Positions 33,833-43,672 are shown, counted from the stretch's first letter. The stretch is 64,000 bases of DNA from Loktanella salsilacus (GCF_900114485.1 NZ_FOTF01000012.1:48693-112692), one strand, 5' to 3'. A program made the numbers and translations. The notes: a model not told the origin generated them from the sequence alone.

Positions 33833-35743
33833 ATGATCGAGTCCAGTGCCCCTAACGAGTCCTTTGATGCTAAGTCTGCACCAAAAGACAGCGGACATGC
33901 CCCTGCGTTTTTGGGCGGCGGCGAGCTGGGTCAGCGCATGTGCGCGTTCGACTGGCAGACCACGCCGCTTGGCGCGCCGTCAACCTGGCCCACCGCGCTA
34001 ACCACACTGGTCGAGGTGATGCTGCAATCCCGCCAACCCATGTTTCTGGCATGGGGCGACGCGCGCACAATGCTTTACAACGACGCCTATGCGACCGTGC
34101 TGGGTGCACGCCACCCCGACGCGCTAGGGCGGCCGTTTTTCGACGTTTGGCACGATATTATCGACGTGGTGAAGCCGATCATGGACAAGGCCTTTGCGGG
34201 CGAAAGCACGCATATGGACGATCTGATGCTGCTGATCCACCGACACGGTTATCCCGAAGAAGCGCACTTTGCCTTTTCCTACACGCCTGTGCGAGGCGGC
34301 AGCGGCACCGTTATGGGCATGTTCTGCGCCTGCACCGAAACCACCAAAGAGGTGATGGCCCGCCGCCGCGAAATCGCCGAAAGCGAGCGGCTGGAAAATA
34401 TGTTCGCGATGGCCCCCAGCTTTATGGCGATCCTGCGCGGGCCGCGCCACATCTTTGAATCGACCAACGCCGCCTATAACCGCCTGATCGGACGCGATGA
34501 CATCATCGGACGGTCGGTCAGAGAGGCCCTGCCCGATATCGCGGGGCAAGGCTTTTTTGAAATTCTGGACGAGGTCTATGCGACCGGTCAGCCGTTCGTG
34601 AACCAAGACGCCAAGGTCACCTTTCAGACGTCGGAAGACAGCGCGCCGACGGACCGGTACGTGTCGTTCATCTTTCAGCCCATCAAGGGCGATGACGGCG
34701 AAGTCACTGGCGTGTTCATTGACGGGCACGACGTGACCGAGCGGATGATCAGCCAAGGCGCGCTGACCGAAAGCGAAACCCGCTTTCGCGAAATGGCAGA
34801 TAACGCGCCGAACTTTATCTGGATGACAGAGCCGTCGGGCGGTTGCACCTATGTCAACCAGCGCTGGCATAGCTTTACCGGGCAAACCGCGCAGGACGTG
34901 TGCGGCAATGGCTGGCTGGATGCCGTCCACCCCGATGATCTAGAAGAGGTGCGCCTTGCCCTGCAACAAGCCCACGTCGATCATGATGTATTCGAGCTGG
35001 AATACCGTCTGCGCCAAGAGGACGGCACTTATGTCTGGACGCTGAACACCGCCCAGCCCCGCTTTACCACGGACGGCACCTTTGTCGGCCTGCTGGGATC
35101 GGGATTGGATATTGACGAGCGCAAAGACTTTGAAGAGCGTCAGGCCCTGATGGTCAGAGAGCTGCACCACCGCGTCAAGAACACGCTGGCGACGGTGCAG
35201 GCGATCATCGGCTTTACGCTGCGCACCTCGACCGACATGGAAAGTTTCCGCACCGGTGTCAGTAACCGCATCGCGTCGCTGGCGCGCAGCCACAGTTCGC
35301 TCACCGACGCCGAATGGCAGGGCATGGACCTGCGCGCCGTGCTGCGGTCCGAACTGGAACCTTATGACAACGGCAAGCGTCTGATCCTGAAAGGGCCGCG
35401 CGTCTTTCTATCCTCCGACACCGTCGTGCCGCTGACCATGGCGGTGCACGAGCTGACGACGAACGCCGTCAAATACGGCGCGCTGTCCAACGAGGATGGC
35501 CAGATCGAAGTGCGCTGGTCCGTCACCATCGGGCCAGAGGGCGAACACCTGACCCTTGATTGGCGCGAAATCGGCGGCCCTGAAGTTTGCCCGCCCACGC
35601 GCACAGGCTTTGGCACGACCTTGCTGGAACGCCTTCTTGGCGGCCAGCTAAACGGGTCAGCCACGATGAATTACCCCGCGCAGGGGGTCGAGGTTCAAAT
35701 CAAAGCGCAACTTCGTGATGCAAAAGTCGGAACGAAACCTTGA
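33833..35743 (+). CDS. HWE-family sensor histidine kinase with PAS domains
   Basis: Soluble sensor kinase of about 636 residues. Three PAS-like segments are visible: RQPMFLAWGDARTMLYNDAYATVLG, MFAMAPSFMAILRGPRHIFESTNAAYNRLIG and FREMADNAPNFIWMTEPSGGCTYVNQRWHSFTG. The kinase core is HWE type: ELHHRVKNTLATVQAIIGF with His446, VHELTTNAVKYGALS, and LDWREIGGP with the family Trp-x-Glu. No membrane span is seen. The ATG at 33833 is chosen because the upstream frame is not protein-like. The receiver gene 45 bp downstream is the natural partner. Signal unknown; PAS domains may bind flavin or haem. Confidence 0.9.
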   Translation: MIESSAPNESFDAKSAPKDSGHAPAFLGGGELGQRMCAFDWQTTPLGAPSTWPTALTTLVEVMLQSRQPMFLAWGDARTMLYNDAYATVLGARHPDALGRPFFDVWHDIIDVVKPIMDKAFAGESTHMDDLMLLIHRHGYPEEAHFAFSYTPVRGGSGTVMGMFCACTETTKEVMARRREIAESERLENMFAMAPSFMAILRGPRHIFESTNAAYNRLIGRDDIIGRSVREALPDIAGQGFFEILDEVYATGQPFVNQDAKVTFQTSEDSAPTDRYVSFIFQPIKGDDGEVTGVFIDGHDVTERMISQGALTESETRFREMADNAPNFIWMTEPSGGCTYVNQRWHSFTGQTAQDVCGNGWLDAVHPDDLEEVRLALQQAHVDHDVFELEYRLRQEDGTYVWTLNTAQPRFTTDGTFVGLLGSGLDIDERKDFEERQALMVRELHHRVKNTLATVQAIIGFTLRTSTDMESFRTGVSNRIASLARSHSSLTDAEWQGMDLRAVLRSELEPYDNGKRLILKGPRVFLSSDTVVPLTMAVHELTTNAVKYGALSNEDGQIEVRWSVTIGPEGEHLTLDWREIGGPEVCPPTRTGFGTTLLERLLGGQLNGSATMNYPAQGVEVQIKAQLRDAKVGTKP

Positions 35744-35788
35744 TGGCACGCGTTCCGACATGATTCAAAAATTCAGGACATTCATGCA

Positions 35789-36178
35789 ATGACATATCGT
35801 CATATCAAAGGCGCGACTGTGCTTGTTGCCGAAGACAACATGCTTGTCGCGCTGAACATCGCCCTCGCCCTAGAGGACCGAGAGGCCCGCGTGCTGGGCC
35901 CCTGCGCCCGCGTCAGCGAGGCGCTGCAGATGATCGAGGGCGCAAACATCGCCGGTGCGATCCTAGACGTCGACCTGATCGACGGGCCAGTGACACCGCT
36001 GGCACAAGCCTTGATCGCCAAGGGCTTGCCCATCGTATTCTGCACAGGGGTCGGATTGCCAGCAGAGCTCAAGGCGCTGATCCCGAACGCTGAAGTGTTC
36101 CTAAAACCGACAGAGCCAGAACGGCTGATCGACAAGCTGAACCAGATGATCAGTTCCAGAATGCAGGCGTCTAGCTAA
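35789..36178 (+). CDS. single-domain response regulator
   Basis: Receiver protein of 129 residues without output domain. The acidic cluster is in VLVAEDNMLVALNIALAL, the phosphoacceptor Asp in AGAILDVDLIDG, the switch Thr in IVFCTGVG and the conserved Lys in VFLKPT. It follows the HWE kinase gene, so it is probably phosphorylated by it, acting as phosphate sink or by protein contact. AGGA lies about 10 bases before the ATG. Confidence 0.9.
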   Translation: MTYRHIKGATVLVAEDNMLVALNIALALEDREARVLGPCARVSEALQMIEGANIAGAILDVDLIDGPVTPLAQALIAKGLPIVFCTGVGLPAELKALIPNAEVFLKPTEPERLIDKLNQMISSRMQASS

Positions 36179-36192
36179 CGCCGTTTTCGCCC

Positions 36193-36215
36193 CGCAGGCA
36201 GCACAAACGCCTGCG
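36193..36215. terminator. weak hairpin between convergent genes
   Basis: CGCAGGC pairs with GCCTGCG around a 9-base loop, between the convergent receiver and deaminase genes. No T-run. A weak bidirectional terminator candidate. Confidence 0.3.
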
Positions 36216-36255
36216 CAACCTTGCCAAATAAGCGCGTGTCGCGGGCGTTGTCGCT

Positions 36256-36738
36256 TTACTCGTCGCCATCCGCGTAAAGGTGTATAACCGCCGCCTCTTT
36301 CACACCGCCAATATGCGTAAACGCCGCGCCCGCTTTTGCGAAGTCGGTAATCTTGAGCTTTGGAAATACGAAATACTTTTCCGCCACGTTTTCTTGCTGC
36401 GCGCAGTAGATGACGCGGGTGATCCCGGCAAAGCGCATGGCTGACAGGCACATCTCGCAGGGTTGCAGGGATGATATCAGGGTGCATTCCGACAACTGCT
36501 TGCGATCCAGCCGCTGCGTGACGGCGGCCAGCACAACCATTTCGGCATGCTTGGTCGGATCGGTCAGGGCATTGACCTCGTTCTCTCCGATTTCCAGAAT
36601 TTGATCGCCGCTGACAATTGCGGCGGCAATTCCATTGCGGTCATCCGCTTTGGACGCATCCAATGCCCGGTCAATGACACCTTGAATGGCCTCGCGCTCA
36701 GTTTTCGATAAACGGGTGTCATTTTCCAGATCGGACAT
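36256..36738 (-). CDS. cytidine/deoxycytidylate deaminase-like zinc protein
   Basis: About 160 residues of the CDA fold. The zinc site is complete: HAEMVVLAAV supplies His and the catalytic Glu, and SLQPCEMCLSAM supplies two cysteines. The family includes guanine, cytosine and nucleoside deaminases and tRNA adenosine deaminase; the substrate cannot be told. The C-terminal part (ENVAEKYFVFPKLKITDFAKAG) is not that of TadA. The ATG at 36738 has AAAGGAG seven bases upstream. Single gene. Confidence 0.85.
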   Translation of the reverse strand: MSDLENDTRLSKTEREAIQGVIDRALDASKADDRNGIAAAIVSGDQILEIGENEVNALTDPTKHAEMVVLAAVTQRLDRKQLSECTLISSLQPCEMCLSAMRFAGITRVIYCAQQENVAEKYFVFPKLKITDFAKAGAAFTHIGGVKEAAVIHLYADGDE

Positions 36739-36805
36739 GTGCAATCTCCTTTAGCGATCTAATTAGTGCGCCAAGGGGACAGTCCACCGCAAAAGGATAA
36801 AATAT

Positions 36806-37237
36806 ATGCCCGCGTTAAAATCAATTCTGGAAACAGCGATCTATGTCGACGACTTGGGCCGCGCCTGCGCGTTTTACGAAGACATCATGGGGCTGCGGCC
36901 GCTTAAGAAAACAGACCGCCTTTGCGCCTACGGCGTGAACGAACGCAGCGTTTTGCTGATCTTTTTGCGCGGCGGCACGGCGCAGGGTGCCACGGCCGAT
37001 GGCGGAAACGAGATCCCGCCGCATGACGCGACGGGGCAGATCCACTTTGCCTTCGAAGCCACGCACGCGGCCTTTGCCGAATGGGACGATCATCTGACCG
37101 CACGCGGGGTCGACATCCTAAGCCGGACAAGCTGGATGCGCGGCGGCAAAAGCCTGTATTTCCGCGACCCGGACGGAAATCTGGTGGAGATTGCGGCCTC
37201 TCCGGGTCTATGGCCGATGGAAGGCACTACGGCCTAA
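36806..37237 (+). CDS. VOC superfamily (glyoxalase/dioxygenase-fold) protein
   Basis: A 143-residue metalloenzyme-fold protein. It has paired beta-alpha-beta-beta-beta units: ILETAIYVDDLGRACAFYEDIMGLRPL, IHFAFEATHAAFAEWDDHL and SLYFRDPDGNLVEIAAS. Metal ligands His (IHFAFE) and Glu (LVEIA) fit the family. Members include glyoxalases, fosfomycin-resistance enzymes and ring-cleavage enzymes; the substrate is unknown. AAGGA lies eight bases upstream of the ATG. It converges with coxG across a strong terminator. Confidence 0.85.
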   Translation: MPALKSILETAIYVDDLGRACAFYEDIMGLRPLKKTDRLCAYGVNERSVLLIFLRGGTAQGATADGGNEIPPHDATGQIHFAFEATHAAFAEWDDHLTARGVDILSRTSWMRGGKSLYFRDPDGNLVEIAASPGLWPMEGTTA

Positions 37238-37238
37238 A

Positions 37239-37260
37239 CGGGCGGGGACGGCCCCGCCCG
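37239..37260. terminator. bidirectional terminator between the VOC gene and coxG
   Basis: Perfect 9-bp stem CGGGCGGGG with CCCCGCCCG around a 4-base loop. It starts right after the VOC stop and ends 6 bp before the coxG stop, so it can serve both convergent genes. Confidence 0.65.
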
Positions 37261-37266
37261 CTATTG

Positions 37267-37719
37267 TCAGGCGACCTGCTCGGCTTCCAGCACTTCGGCG
37301 AAACTTTGAAAGAACTTCGCGGCCAGTTTTTTGGCCGTGCTTTGGATCAGGCGGCTGCCCAGCTGCGCCAACTTGCCGCCGATTTCGGCCTTGGCGTCAT
37401 AGGTCAGGACCGTGGTGTCGCCGTCCGCCACCAGCGTGACATCCGCGCCGCCCTTAGCATGGCCAGCAGCGCCGCCATTGCCTTGACCCGTCAGGGAAAA
37501 CGCATGCGGCGCGCCGCTTTTGTCGAGCTGCACATTACCGCTAAAGCGGGCTTTTACCGGACCGATCTTGAGCACGATCTTGGCCTCAAGCTCGGTATCC
37601 GAATGCTGGATCAGCTCTTCGCAGCCGGGGATGCATTGGCGCAGGATTTCGGGATCATTCAAGGCGGCATAGACCCGATCCAGCGGGGCATTGATGATAA
37701 TGGCGTCTTTCAGTTCCAT
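37267..37719 (-). CDS. coxG: CO dehydrogenase accessory protein CoxG (SRPBCC fold)
   Basis: Lipid-binding-fold protein of 150 residues associated with CO dehydrogenase and related molybdenum hydroxylases. Text such as APLDRVYAALNDPEILRQCIPGCEEL, KIGPVKARFSGNVQL and LTYDAKAEIGGKLAQLGSRLIQSTAKKLAAKFF is characteristic of the CoxG family. In carboxidotrophs CoxG is thought to help recruit the enzyme to the membrane. Last gene of the cox operon, just after the 35-residue frame. Confidence 0.93.
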   Translation of the reverse strand: MELKDAIIINAPLDRVYAALNDPEILRQCIPGCEELIQHSDTELEAKIVLKIGPVKARFSGNVQLDKSGAPHAFSLTGQGNGGAAGHAKGGADVTLVADGDTTVLTYDAKAEIGGKLAQLGSRLIQSTAKKLAAKFFQSFAEVLEAEQVA

Positions 37720-37731
37720 GGATATCTCTTT

Positions 37732-37839
37732 CTAACAGCAGGGAAATTTTACGGTGGATAGCGTCTCGGCCTGCTCTGGGGTCAGGGCCCATTTGCGGCG
37801 CAGCGCAGCAAAGACGTGGCGCAGTCGTGTCATGGTCAT
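37732..37839 (-). CDS. small open frame of 35 residues inside the cox operon
   Basis: Runs from the ATG at 37839 to a TAG at 37732-37734, with CAAAGGAAC just upstream as a plausible ribosome binding site. The protein begins MTMTRLRHVFAALRRKWAL and ends in KFPCC: a basic amphipathic helix, then a TPEQAE turn and a terminal Cys pair. It fits exactly in the 139-bp gap between the coxF-like gene and coxG, with 19 and 12 bp spacing. No family recognised. The clean fit, start signal and terminal CC make it a reasonable small gene, but it is unproven. Confidence 0.5.
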   Translation of the reverse strand: MTMTRLRHVFAALRRKWALTPEQAETLSTVKFPCC

Positions 37840-37858
37840 GTTCCTTTGGCGGGGGTCA

Positions 37859-38644
37859 TTAGGATGCGGCGCTTTGAGCGGCCTGCGTTGAAATCTGGCG
37901 TTTGACTTCGGTCATCTGCGCAAGGATCGACAGGGCGATTTCTGCTGGCGTGACGGCCCCAATGTTCAGGCCCGCAGGTGCGTGCACGGCGGCGATTTGA
38001 CCCGCTGGGATGTCCTGCGCGGCCAACTTCGCCGACAGCGTGGCGTACTTTTTGCCGCTGCCGACAAAGGCTACGTAGTCCGCGCCGCTGGTCAGAACGG
38101 CGGTCAGCGCGGCCAAATCCCCCTGCCCCTGCGTGGCAATCACGACATAGCGGGCGCGGCCCGGTGCGCGGTCTGGCAGGGGCGCATCGCTCGCGGCCTC
38201 TGTCACGGTCCAGCCGAAATGCGGTGCGAGGGCGGTCAGTTTCAGCGCCACCGGGGATGCGCCGATGACCCACAATTCAGGCTCTGGCAGATGCGGTTCG
38301 ATAAAGATGTCGATGGTGCCCTTTGACGGGCAGCCGTTGCGGGCAAAGCGGACGCCGTCCTTGTCATCACCGGCATGCACGCCTTGGCGGGCAAGGTCCT
38401 CTTCCGGGGCGACAGAAATCAGTTGCGGCTGCCCGGTGGCATAGGCGCGCAGGGTCGCGGCCTTGATCGCGCCTTTCACGCAGCCACCCCCCAGCCAGCC
38501 GTCGATAATGGTGCCGTCACCGCGCAGCAGCGCCTTGGCGCCGGGTTTGGCGGCGGTGGTGCCAGCCGTGCGCACGATGGTGGCGATGGCAAAGACGTCT
38601 GTGCCGTCCTGCAGCCCGTGTTCCATGATCTGTTTGGGTGTCAT
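37859..38644 (-). CDS. coxF: XdhC/CoxF family maturation protein
   Basis: Molybdenum-enzyme maturation protein of 261 residues. In XDH systems XdhC inserts the sulfurated cofactor; CoxF and CoxI are its relatives in cox clusters. The N-terminal motif LLRGDGTIIDGWLGGGCVKGAIKAA with GGGCV is the XdhC signature, and the C-terminal Rossmann-like part has ELWVIGASPVALKLTALAPHFGW and NIGAVTPAEIALSILAQM. The ATG overlaps the stop of coxE (ATGA). Confidence 0.92.
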   Translation of the reverse strand: MTPKQIMEHGLQDGTDVFAIATIVRTAGTTAAKPGAKALLRGDGTIIDGWLGGGCVKGAIKAATLRAYATGQPQLISVAPEEDLARQGVHAGDDKDGVRFARNGCPSKGTIDIFIEPHLPEPELWVIGASPVALKLTALAPHFGWTVTEAASDAPLPDRAPGRARYVVIATQGQGDLAALTAVLTSGADYVAFVGSGKKYATLSAKLAAQDIPAGQIAAVHAPAGLNIGAVTPAEIALSILAQMTEVKRQISTQAAQSAAS

Positions 38645-39828
38645 AGCCGAGCCAATTCAGGTTCAAGGGCGGCCAGATCGCCCAGCGTGTTGGCCGCGCA
38701 AAACAGGTCAAGATGCGGTAAAGCCTGCGCCATGGCGCGCGCGGTGGGGGCGTAACCGTCCCAGCCTTTCAGCGGGTTCAGCCAGATAATCTTGCAGCCG
38801 CGCTTTTTCAGCCGCGCAAGCGCGTCCGAAATACCGTCCGGCGCGGCGGTGTCATAGCCGTCGGACAGGATCATCACGACGGTGCGGTTATCGACAAAGC
38901 GGCGGCCATATGTGCCCGCAAAGGTGTTCAGGCTATCGCCAATCTTGGACCCGCCCGCAAAGCCGTCCGCCAGCAGCGACAGCCGCGCAAGGGCGCGCAG
39001 GGCGTCCTTGTCGCGTAGCGCTTCGGTAATGCGGACCAGTTTGGTGTGAAACAAATAGGCGTCGGCGCGGGGATCAGCGCGCATCAGACCTGCCAGAAAA
39101 GCCAGAAAGATGCGCGAATAGACCGTCATGGACCCGGACACATCGCAGATCGCGGTGACGCGCAGTGTCCGGTCCGGGCGGTGGCGGCGCGGTAAGGCAA
39201 AGGGTTCGCCCCCCGTCGCTAAGCTTTGCCGGATCGCTTTGCGAAAATGGATCTGATCGCCTTTGCGCGCCGCAACCCGGCGGCGGGATTTGCGATCGCG
39301 CATCGCCGCGCCAAGGCGCAGCGCGATCTTTTCAGCCTCTGCGATGTCGTCAGGGCGTACGATGTCGCGCAGGTCTTTTTTGAATAGGTTCGCGATGTCG
39401 GTGGCGACCAGCTTGCCCTCGCCGTTCGCGTCCGCCTCTCCTGTCCCGCCGTCCGGCGCGCTGATATCGCCAGCGCCATCGCTGGGATCGCCCGCCGCGT
39501 TCGCCTCGCGGGTTGAATGGGCGTGCTCGTTCGGGGCGTTTGGCGCGGTGGGTGTGATGCGGGTTTTCACCCGCCCGCCGTTCATCCAATAGCTGTCGAA
39601 CAGCCCGTCGAACTGGGCGGCTTCTTCGGTACATCCGGTAAAGACGGATTTCAGGGCACGCCGCGCCTCGCTTGGGTTGGCGGCATTGACGTGGCACAGC
39701 GCCTCTATCGCTAATGCCGTCTCTCCGACGCCAAGGCGCAGGCCGTGATCGCGCAGGTGCCGGGCAAAGCCGGTCATGCGCGCAGCTGGCCCCGGATCGC
39801 GGGCGGCGAATTTGGTCACAAGGGTCAT
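38641..39828 (-). CDS. coxE: vWA-domain protein CoxE
   Basis: 395-residue partner of the MoxR-type ATPase CoxD, needed to build the Cu-S-Mo active site in known carboxidotrophs. A helical N-terminal part is followed by a glycine/aspartate-rich low-complexity linker (about residues 95-140). The vWA domain has the metal-ion-dependent site AICDVSGSMTVYSRIFLAFLAGL and the conserved T/D residues (TVVMILSDGYDT). It is coupled to coxD upstream and coxF downstream by ATGA overlaps. Confidence 0.93.
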   Translation of the reverse strand: MTLVTKFAARDPGPAARMTGFARHLRDHGLRLGVGETALAIEALCHVNAANPSEARRALKSVFTGCTEEAAQFDGLFDSYWMNGGRVKTRITPTAPNAPNEHAHSTREANAAGDPSDGAGDISAPDGGTGEADANGEGKLVATDIANLFKKDLRDIVRPDDIAEAEKIALRLGAAMRDRKSRRRVAARKGDQIHFRKAIRQSLATGGEPFALPRRHRPDRTLRVTAICDVSGSMTVYSRIFLAFLAGLMRADPRADAYLFHTKLVRITEALRDKDALRALARLSLLADGFAGGSKIGDSLNTFAGTYGRRFVDNRTVVMILSDGYDTAAPDGISDALARLKKRGCKIIWLNPLKGWDGYAPTARAMAQALPHLDLFCAANTLGDLAALEPELARL

Positions 39829-40700
39829 GCCGCTTTCCCGGCCAGACGCTGGGCGATTTCGGTTGGGATCGCGTCCCGGTCCATCTGCGTTTTCAGCAAG
39901 GTCGCCAGTGACGCCTGCAAGATCGCAGGATCATCGGTCAGGTCCGCGACGCCAAGCCCCATCAGGGCGGCGGCGAAGTCGAGCATTTCGGCAATGCCGG
40001 GCTTCTTTTCCAGCTCTTGTTTGCGCAAGGATTGCACGAAGCCGACAATCTGGGCGCACAGGCGGTCAGTGATTTCGGGATAGCGCGTGACCAGAATGGA
40101 CAGCTCTGTTTCCAGATCGGGGTATGGGACATGGGCGTAAAGGCACCGGCGGCGCAGTGCATCGCTGAGGTCGCGGGTGCCGTTGGCGGTCAGGATCACC
40201 ATGGGGCGGGTCGTCGCGGTGATCGTGCCCATTTCTGGGATGGTGATTTGGAACTCCGACAGGATTTCCAGCAGATAAGCCTCGAATTCCTCATCCGCGC
40301 GGTCGATTTCGTCGATCAGCAGTACAGGCGCTTTGGTCTGGCGTATCGCCTTAAGCAAGGGCCGTTCCAGCAGAAATTCGTCGGAAAAGATGCGCGCCTC
40401 AACCTGCCGCCCCGTCTCTCCATCCTCGGATGCCGCACGGATCGCAAGCAGTTGGCGCTGGTAGTTCCATTCATAGATTGCCTGCGCCGCGTCCAAGCCT
40501 TCGTAGCATTGCAGCCGGATCAACTGCGTGTCCTGCACGGCGGCCAGCACACGGGCGACTTCGGTCTTGCCGACGCCTGCGGCCCCTTCCAGCAGCAAAG
40601 GCCGCCCCAGCTGCAGCGACAGATGCAGCGCCATCGCCAGATCGCCAGAGGCAATATACCCCTGTTCGGCCATGGCCGTTTGTAACGTCTTAAAGGTCAT
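39825..40700 (-). CDS. coxD: MoxR-type AAA+ ATPase CoxD
   Basis: Chaperone-like ATPase of about 291 residues that acts with CoxE in maturation of CO dehydrogenase. Walker A is LLEGAAGVGKTEVAR, Walker B VLLIDEIDRADEEFEAYLLEIL, and sensor 1 is VILTANGTRDLSDALRRRC. The ATG at 40700 has a strong GGGGAGGGG site; the reading from 40754 is rejected because it runs into the intergenic space behind coxL. Confidence 0.94.
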   Translation of the reverse strand: MTFKTLQTAMAEQGYIASGDLAMALHLSLQLGRPLLLEGAAGVGKTEVARVLAAVQDTQLIRLQCYEGLDAAQAIYEWNYQRQLLAIRAASEDGETGRQVEARIFSDEFLLERPLLKAIRQTKAPVLLIDEIDRADEEFEAYLLEILSEFQITIPEMGTITATTRPMVILTANGTRDLSDALRRRCLYAHVPYPDLETELSILVTRYPEITDRLCAQIVGFVQSLRKQELEKKPGIAEMLDFAAALMGLGVADLTDDPAILQASLATLLKTQMDRDAIPTEIAQRLAGKAA

Positions 40701-40754
40701 TGGATCCCCTCCCCAAGGTGCGGGCTGCAGGGTCTGCAGCCCGCGATGGGTCAT

Positions 40755-43181
40755 TTAGTCGTGCATGCCAAGGTTCGCGGCTGTCTGCCAAATCCGCCAG
40801 TGGTCATGCGGCATGTTGGTGTGACGGTTACCGAACGGGCGGAACGCATCCTGCACCGCGTTGGAAAAGCACGGCACGCCGCCGACATGCGGGCTTTCGC
40901 CCACACCCTTTGCGCCGATCGGGTGATGCGGGCTGGGGGTGACGGTAAAGTCGGTTTCGTAGTTGGGCACTTCCCACGCGGTTGGCAGGAAGAAGTCCAT
41001 CAGCGTACCGGTCTTGACGTTGCCGATGTCGTCATAGGCAATCTCTTGCCCCAGTGCGACGGCAAGGGCTTCGGTCAGGCCGCCGTGGATTTGGCCTTCG
41101 ATCACCATCGGGTTGATCCGTGTGCCGCAGTCGTCCAGCGCGTAAAAGCGGCGGATTTCCGGCACACCGGTATCGACGTCGATATCCATGACGCAGACAT
41201 AAGCGCCAAAGGGATAGGTCATGTTGGGCGGATCGTAATAGCTGACCGCCTCTAGACCCGGCTCTAGCCCCGGAATGGCCTGATGATAGGACGCATAGGC
41301 GATTTCCTTCATCGTCTTGAACCGCTCTGGCGCGCCTTTGACGGCGAAGCGGTCCACGTCGAATTCCACGTCGTCGTCGTGAACTTCCAGCAGATAGGCC
41401 GCGATCATCTGCGCCTTGGCGCGGATTTTGCGCCCAGCCATCGCCGCCGCCGCACCCGCAACTGGGGTAGAGCGAGAGCCATAAGTGCCCAGACCGTAAG
41501 GCGCGGTGTCGGTGTCGCCTTCCTCGATCGTGATGCTATCGGCAGGCAGACCGATTTCGGACGCAAGGATCTGCGCAAATGTCGTCGCATGCCCCTGCCC
41601 CTGAGAGATCGTGCCAAGCCGCGCCGTGGCAGAGCCTGTCGGGTGGATGCGAATTTCGCAGCTGTCAAACATGCCCATGCCAAGGATATCGCAGTTCTTG
41701 ACCGGACCTGCACCGACGATTTCGGTAAAGAACGACAGGCCAATCCCCATGATCTTGCGCGTCTCGCCGCGTTTGAACGCTGCGACCCGTTCTGCCTGCT
41801 CCGCACGCAGACCTTTGTAGTCGACGGCCAGCAGCGCCTTGTCCCACGCGGTTTGGTAATCGCCGGAGTCGTATTCCCAGCCCAGCGCCGCGGTATAGGG
41901 GAACTGCTCTTTCTTGATGAAGTTAATCGACCGCAGTTCTGCCGGATCCATGTTCAGCTCGATCGCCAAGACTTCGATCATCCGTTCGATGAAATACACA
42001 GCCTCGGTCACGCGGAAGGAACAGCGATACGACACGCCGCCCGGTGCCTTGTTGGTGTAGACGCCATCAACGCCCAGATAGGCGACGGGGATGTCATACG
42101 ACCCGGTGCAGATGTTCATGAAACCGGCCGGGAACTTGGTCGGATCGGCGCAGGCGTCAAATGCGCCGTGGTCTGCGGTGACGTGGCAGTGCAGGCCTGT
42201 GATCTTACCCTCTTTCGTGGCGCTGATCTTGCCCTTCATCCAATAGTCGCGGGCAAAGGCGGTGGACATCAGGTTTTCCATCCGGTCCTCGACCCACTTC
42301 ACGGGCACGCCGGTGACGATGGATGCGACGATGGAACAGACATAGCCCGGATAAACGCCGACCTTATTGCCAAAACCGCCACCGATGTCGGGGGACACGA
42401 CGCGGATATTGTGCTCCTCGATGCCCGACAAAAGCGAGGCGACGGTGCGCACAACGTGCGGCGCTTGGAATGTGCCCCACAGCGTCAGCTTGCCGTTGAC
42501 CTTGTCCATCGACGCAACAGAGCCGCAGGTTTCCAGCGGGCACGGGTGGGTGCGGTGGTAATACATCTCGGCTTCGGCGACGACTTCGGCGTTGTCGATC
42601 ACCTGATTGGTGGCCTCTAACTCTCCGGCTTCCCATGTGAAGATATGGTTGGGATGCTTGCGCGGGCCATGGGCTCCGTTGGGGATAGAGCCGTCTGGAG
42701 CGATCAGATCCTCGCGCAGAACCACATCAGATTGCAGCGATTTGAACGGGTTGACGATGACTTCAAGCTCTTCGTACTCGACCTCGACCAGCTCTACCGC
42801 GTCCGCCGCGATGTAGCGGTCAGCGGCGACGACAAAGGCGACCTCTTGCCCTTGGAACAGCACTTTGCCATCGGCCAGCACCATCTGCTTGTCACCTGCC
42901 AGCGTCGGCATCCAGTGCAGGCCCAGCGGTTCCAGATCCTTGGCGGTCAGAACCGCCGTGACACCGGGCAGCGCCATCGCGGCGTCGATGTTGATCGATT
43001 TGATCCGCGCATGGGCATAGGGCGAGCGTACGAAATCGCCGTGCAGCATGCCGGGCAGCTTGATGTCGTCGACATAGTTACCCTTGCCTTGGGTAAAGCG
43101 GGCATCCTCGACGCGCTTGCGCGAACAGCCCAGACCTTTTAGGCCAGCGACCCGGTCCTCGCGTGTGACTTCGTCCTTCAT
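40755..43181 (-). CDS. coxL: aerobic carbon monoxide dehydrogenase large subunit, form I
   Basis: Molybdenum subunit that oxidises CO with water to CO2. 808 residues, practically the length of the Oligotropha enzyme. The form I active-site loop is SYRCSFR with Cys387 (canonical AYxCSFR; here Ser replaces the first Ala). Cys387 would hold the copper of the Cu-S-Mo centre. The catalytic glutamate is Glu762 in [14 protein letters not shown]. Other cofactor motifs are [12 protein letters not shown] and [11 protein letters not shown]. The start overlaps the coxS stop (ATGA). The Cys loop rules out the form II (AYRGAGR) and xanthine dehydrogenase groups. Confidence 0.96.
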   Translation of the reverse strand: MKDEVTREDRVAGLKGLGCSRKRVEDARFTQGKGNYVDDIKLPGMLHGDFVRSPYAHARIKSINIDAAMALPGVTAVLTAKDLEPLGLHWMPTLAGDKQMVLADGKVLFQGQEVAFVVAADRYIAADAVELVEVEYEELEVIVNPFKSLQSDVVLREDLIAPDGSIPNGAHGPRKHPNHIFTWEAGELEATNQVIDNAEVVAEAEMYYHRTHPCPLETCGSVASMDKVNGKLTLWGTFQAPHVVRTVASLLSGIEEHNIRVVSPDIGGGFGNKVGVYPGYVCSIVASIVTGVPVKWVEDRMENLMSTAFARDYWMKGKISATKEGKITGLHCHVTADHGAFDACADPTKFPAGFMNICTGSYDIPVAYLGVDGVYTNKAPGGVSYRCSFRVTEAVYFIERMIEVLAIELNMDPAELRSINFIKKEQFPYTAALGWEYDSGDYQTAWDKALLAVDYKGLRAEQAERVAAFKRGETRKIMGIGLSFFTEIVGAGPVKNCDILGMGMFDSCEIRIHPTGSATARLGTISQGQGHATTFAQILASEIGLPADSITIEEGDTDTAPYGLGTYGSRSTPVAGAAAAMAGRKIRAKAQMIAAYLLEVHDDDVEFDVDRFAVKGAPERFKTMKEIAYASYHQAIPGLEPGLEAVSYYDPPNMTYPFGAYVCVMDIDVDTGVPEIRRFYALDDCGTRINPMVIEGQIHGGLTEALAVALGQEIAYDDIGNVKTGTLMDFFLPTAWEVPNYETDFTVTPSPHHPIGAKGVGESPHVGGVPCFSNAVQDAFRPFGNRHTNMPHDHWRIWQTAANLGMHD

Positions 43182-43672
43182 TGTGCCGCCTCCTTAGCTG
43201 AATTCAGTTCCGAGGCTGCGGACAGAATGGATTTCACGATGTTCTGGTAGCCCGTGCATCGGCAGATGTTGCCAGCGATGCCAAAGCGGACCTCTTCTTC
43301 GGTCGGGTTCGGGTTTTCCTCTAGCAACTTGGCGGCGCGGGTAATCATCCCCGGCGTGCAAAAGCCGCACTGAAGCCCGTGATGTTCCTTAAAGTTTTCC
43401 TGTAGCACATGCAGCGCGTCCGGGCTGCCCAGACCTTCGATGGTGGTGATTTCCGCGCCATTAGCTTGCGCCACGAACATGGTGCAGGATTTCACGGATT
43501 TGCCGTTCAGCGTGACGGTGCAGGCGCCGCAATGGGACGTTTCGCAGCCGACGTGCGGGCCGGTGATGTTCAGCTTTTCACGCAGGGCGTAGATCAGCAA
43601 TTCGCGTGGTTCGGCCAGAAACTCGTGGTCTGTGCCGTTCACGTTCAGTTTGACGTGCATCTTGTTTGACAT
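43178..43672 (-). CDS. coxS: carbon monoxide dehydrogenase small [2Fe-2S] subunit
   Basis: Electron-transfer subunit of 164 residues with two [2Fe-2S] clusters. The ferredoxin-like cluster is bound by Cys43, Cys48, Cys51 and Cys63 ([13 protein letters not shown] ... SCTMF). The second is bound by Cys102, Cys105, Cys137 and Cys139 (CGFCTPGM ... CRCTGY). It passes electrons from the Mo site in CoxL to FAD in CoxM. The gene is 14 bp after coxM and overlaps coxL. Confidence 0.95.
   Translation of the reverse strand: MSNKMHVKLNVNGTDHEFLAEPRELLIYALREKLNITGPHVGCETSHCGACTVTLNGKSVKSCTMFVAQANGAEITTIEGLGSPDALHVLQENFKEHHGLQCGFCTPGMITRAAKLLEENPNPTEEEVRFGIAGNICRCTGYQNIVKSILSAASELNSAKEAAQ

Noticed and set aside
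41283..42620. Plus-strand open frame of 445 codons inside coxL
   Set aside because: Antisense of a certain CoxL gene with catalytic motifs.
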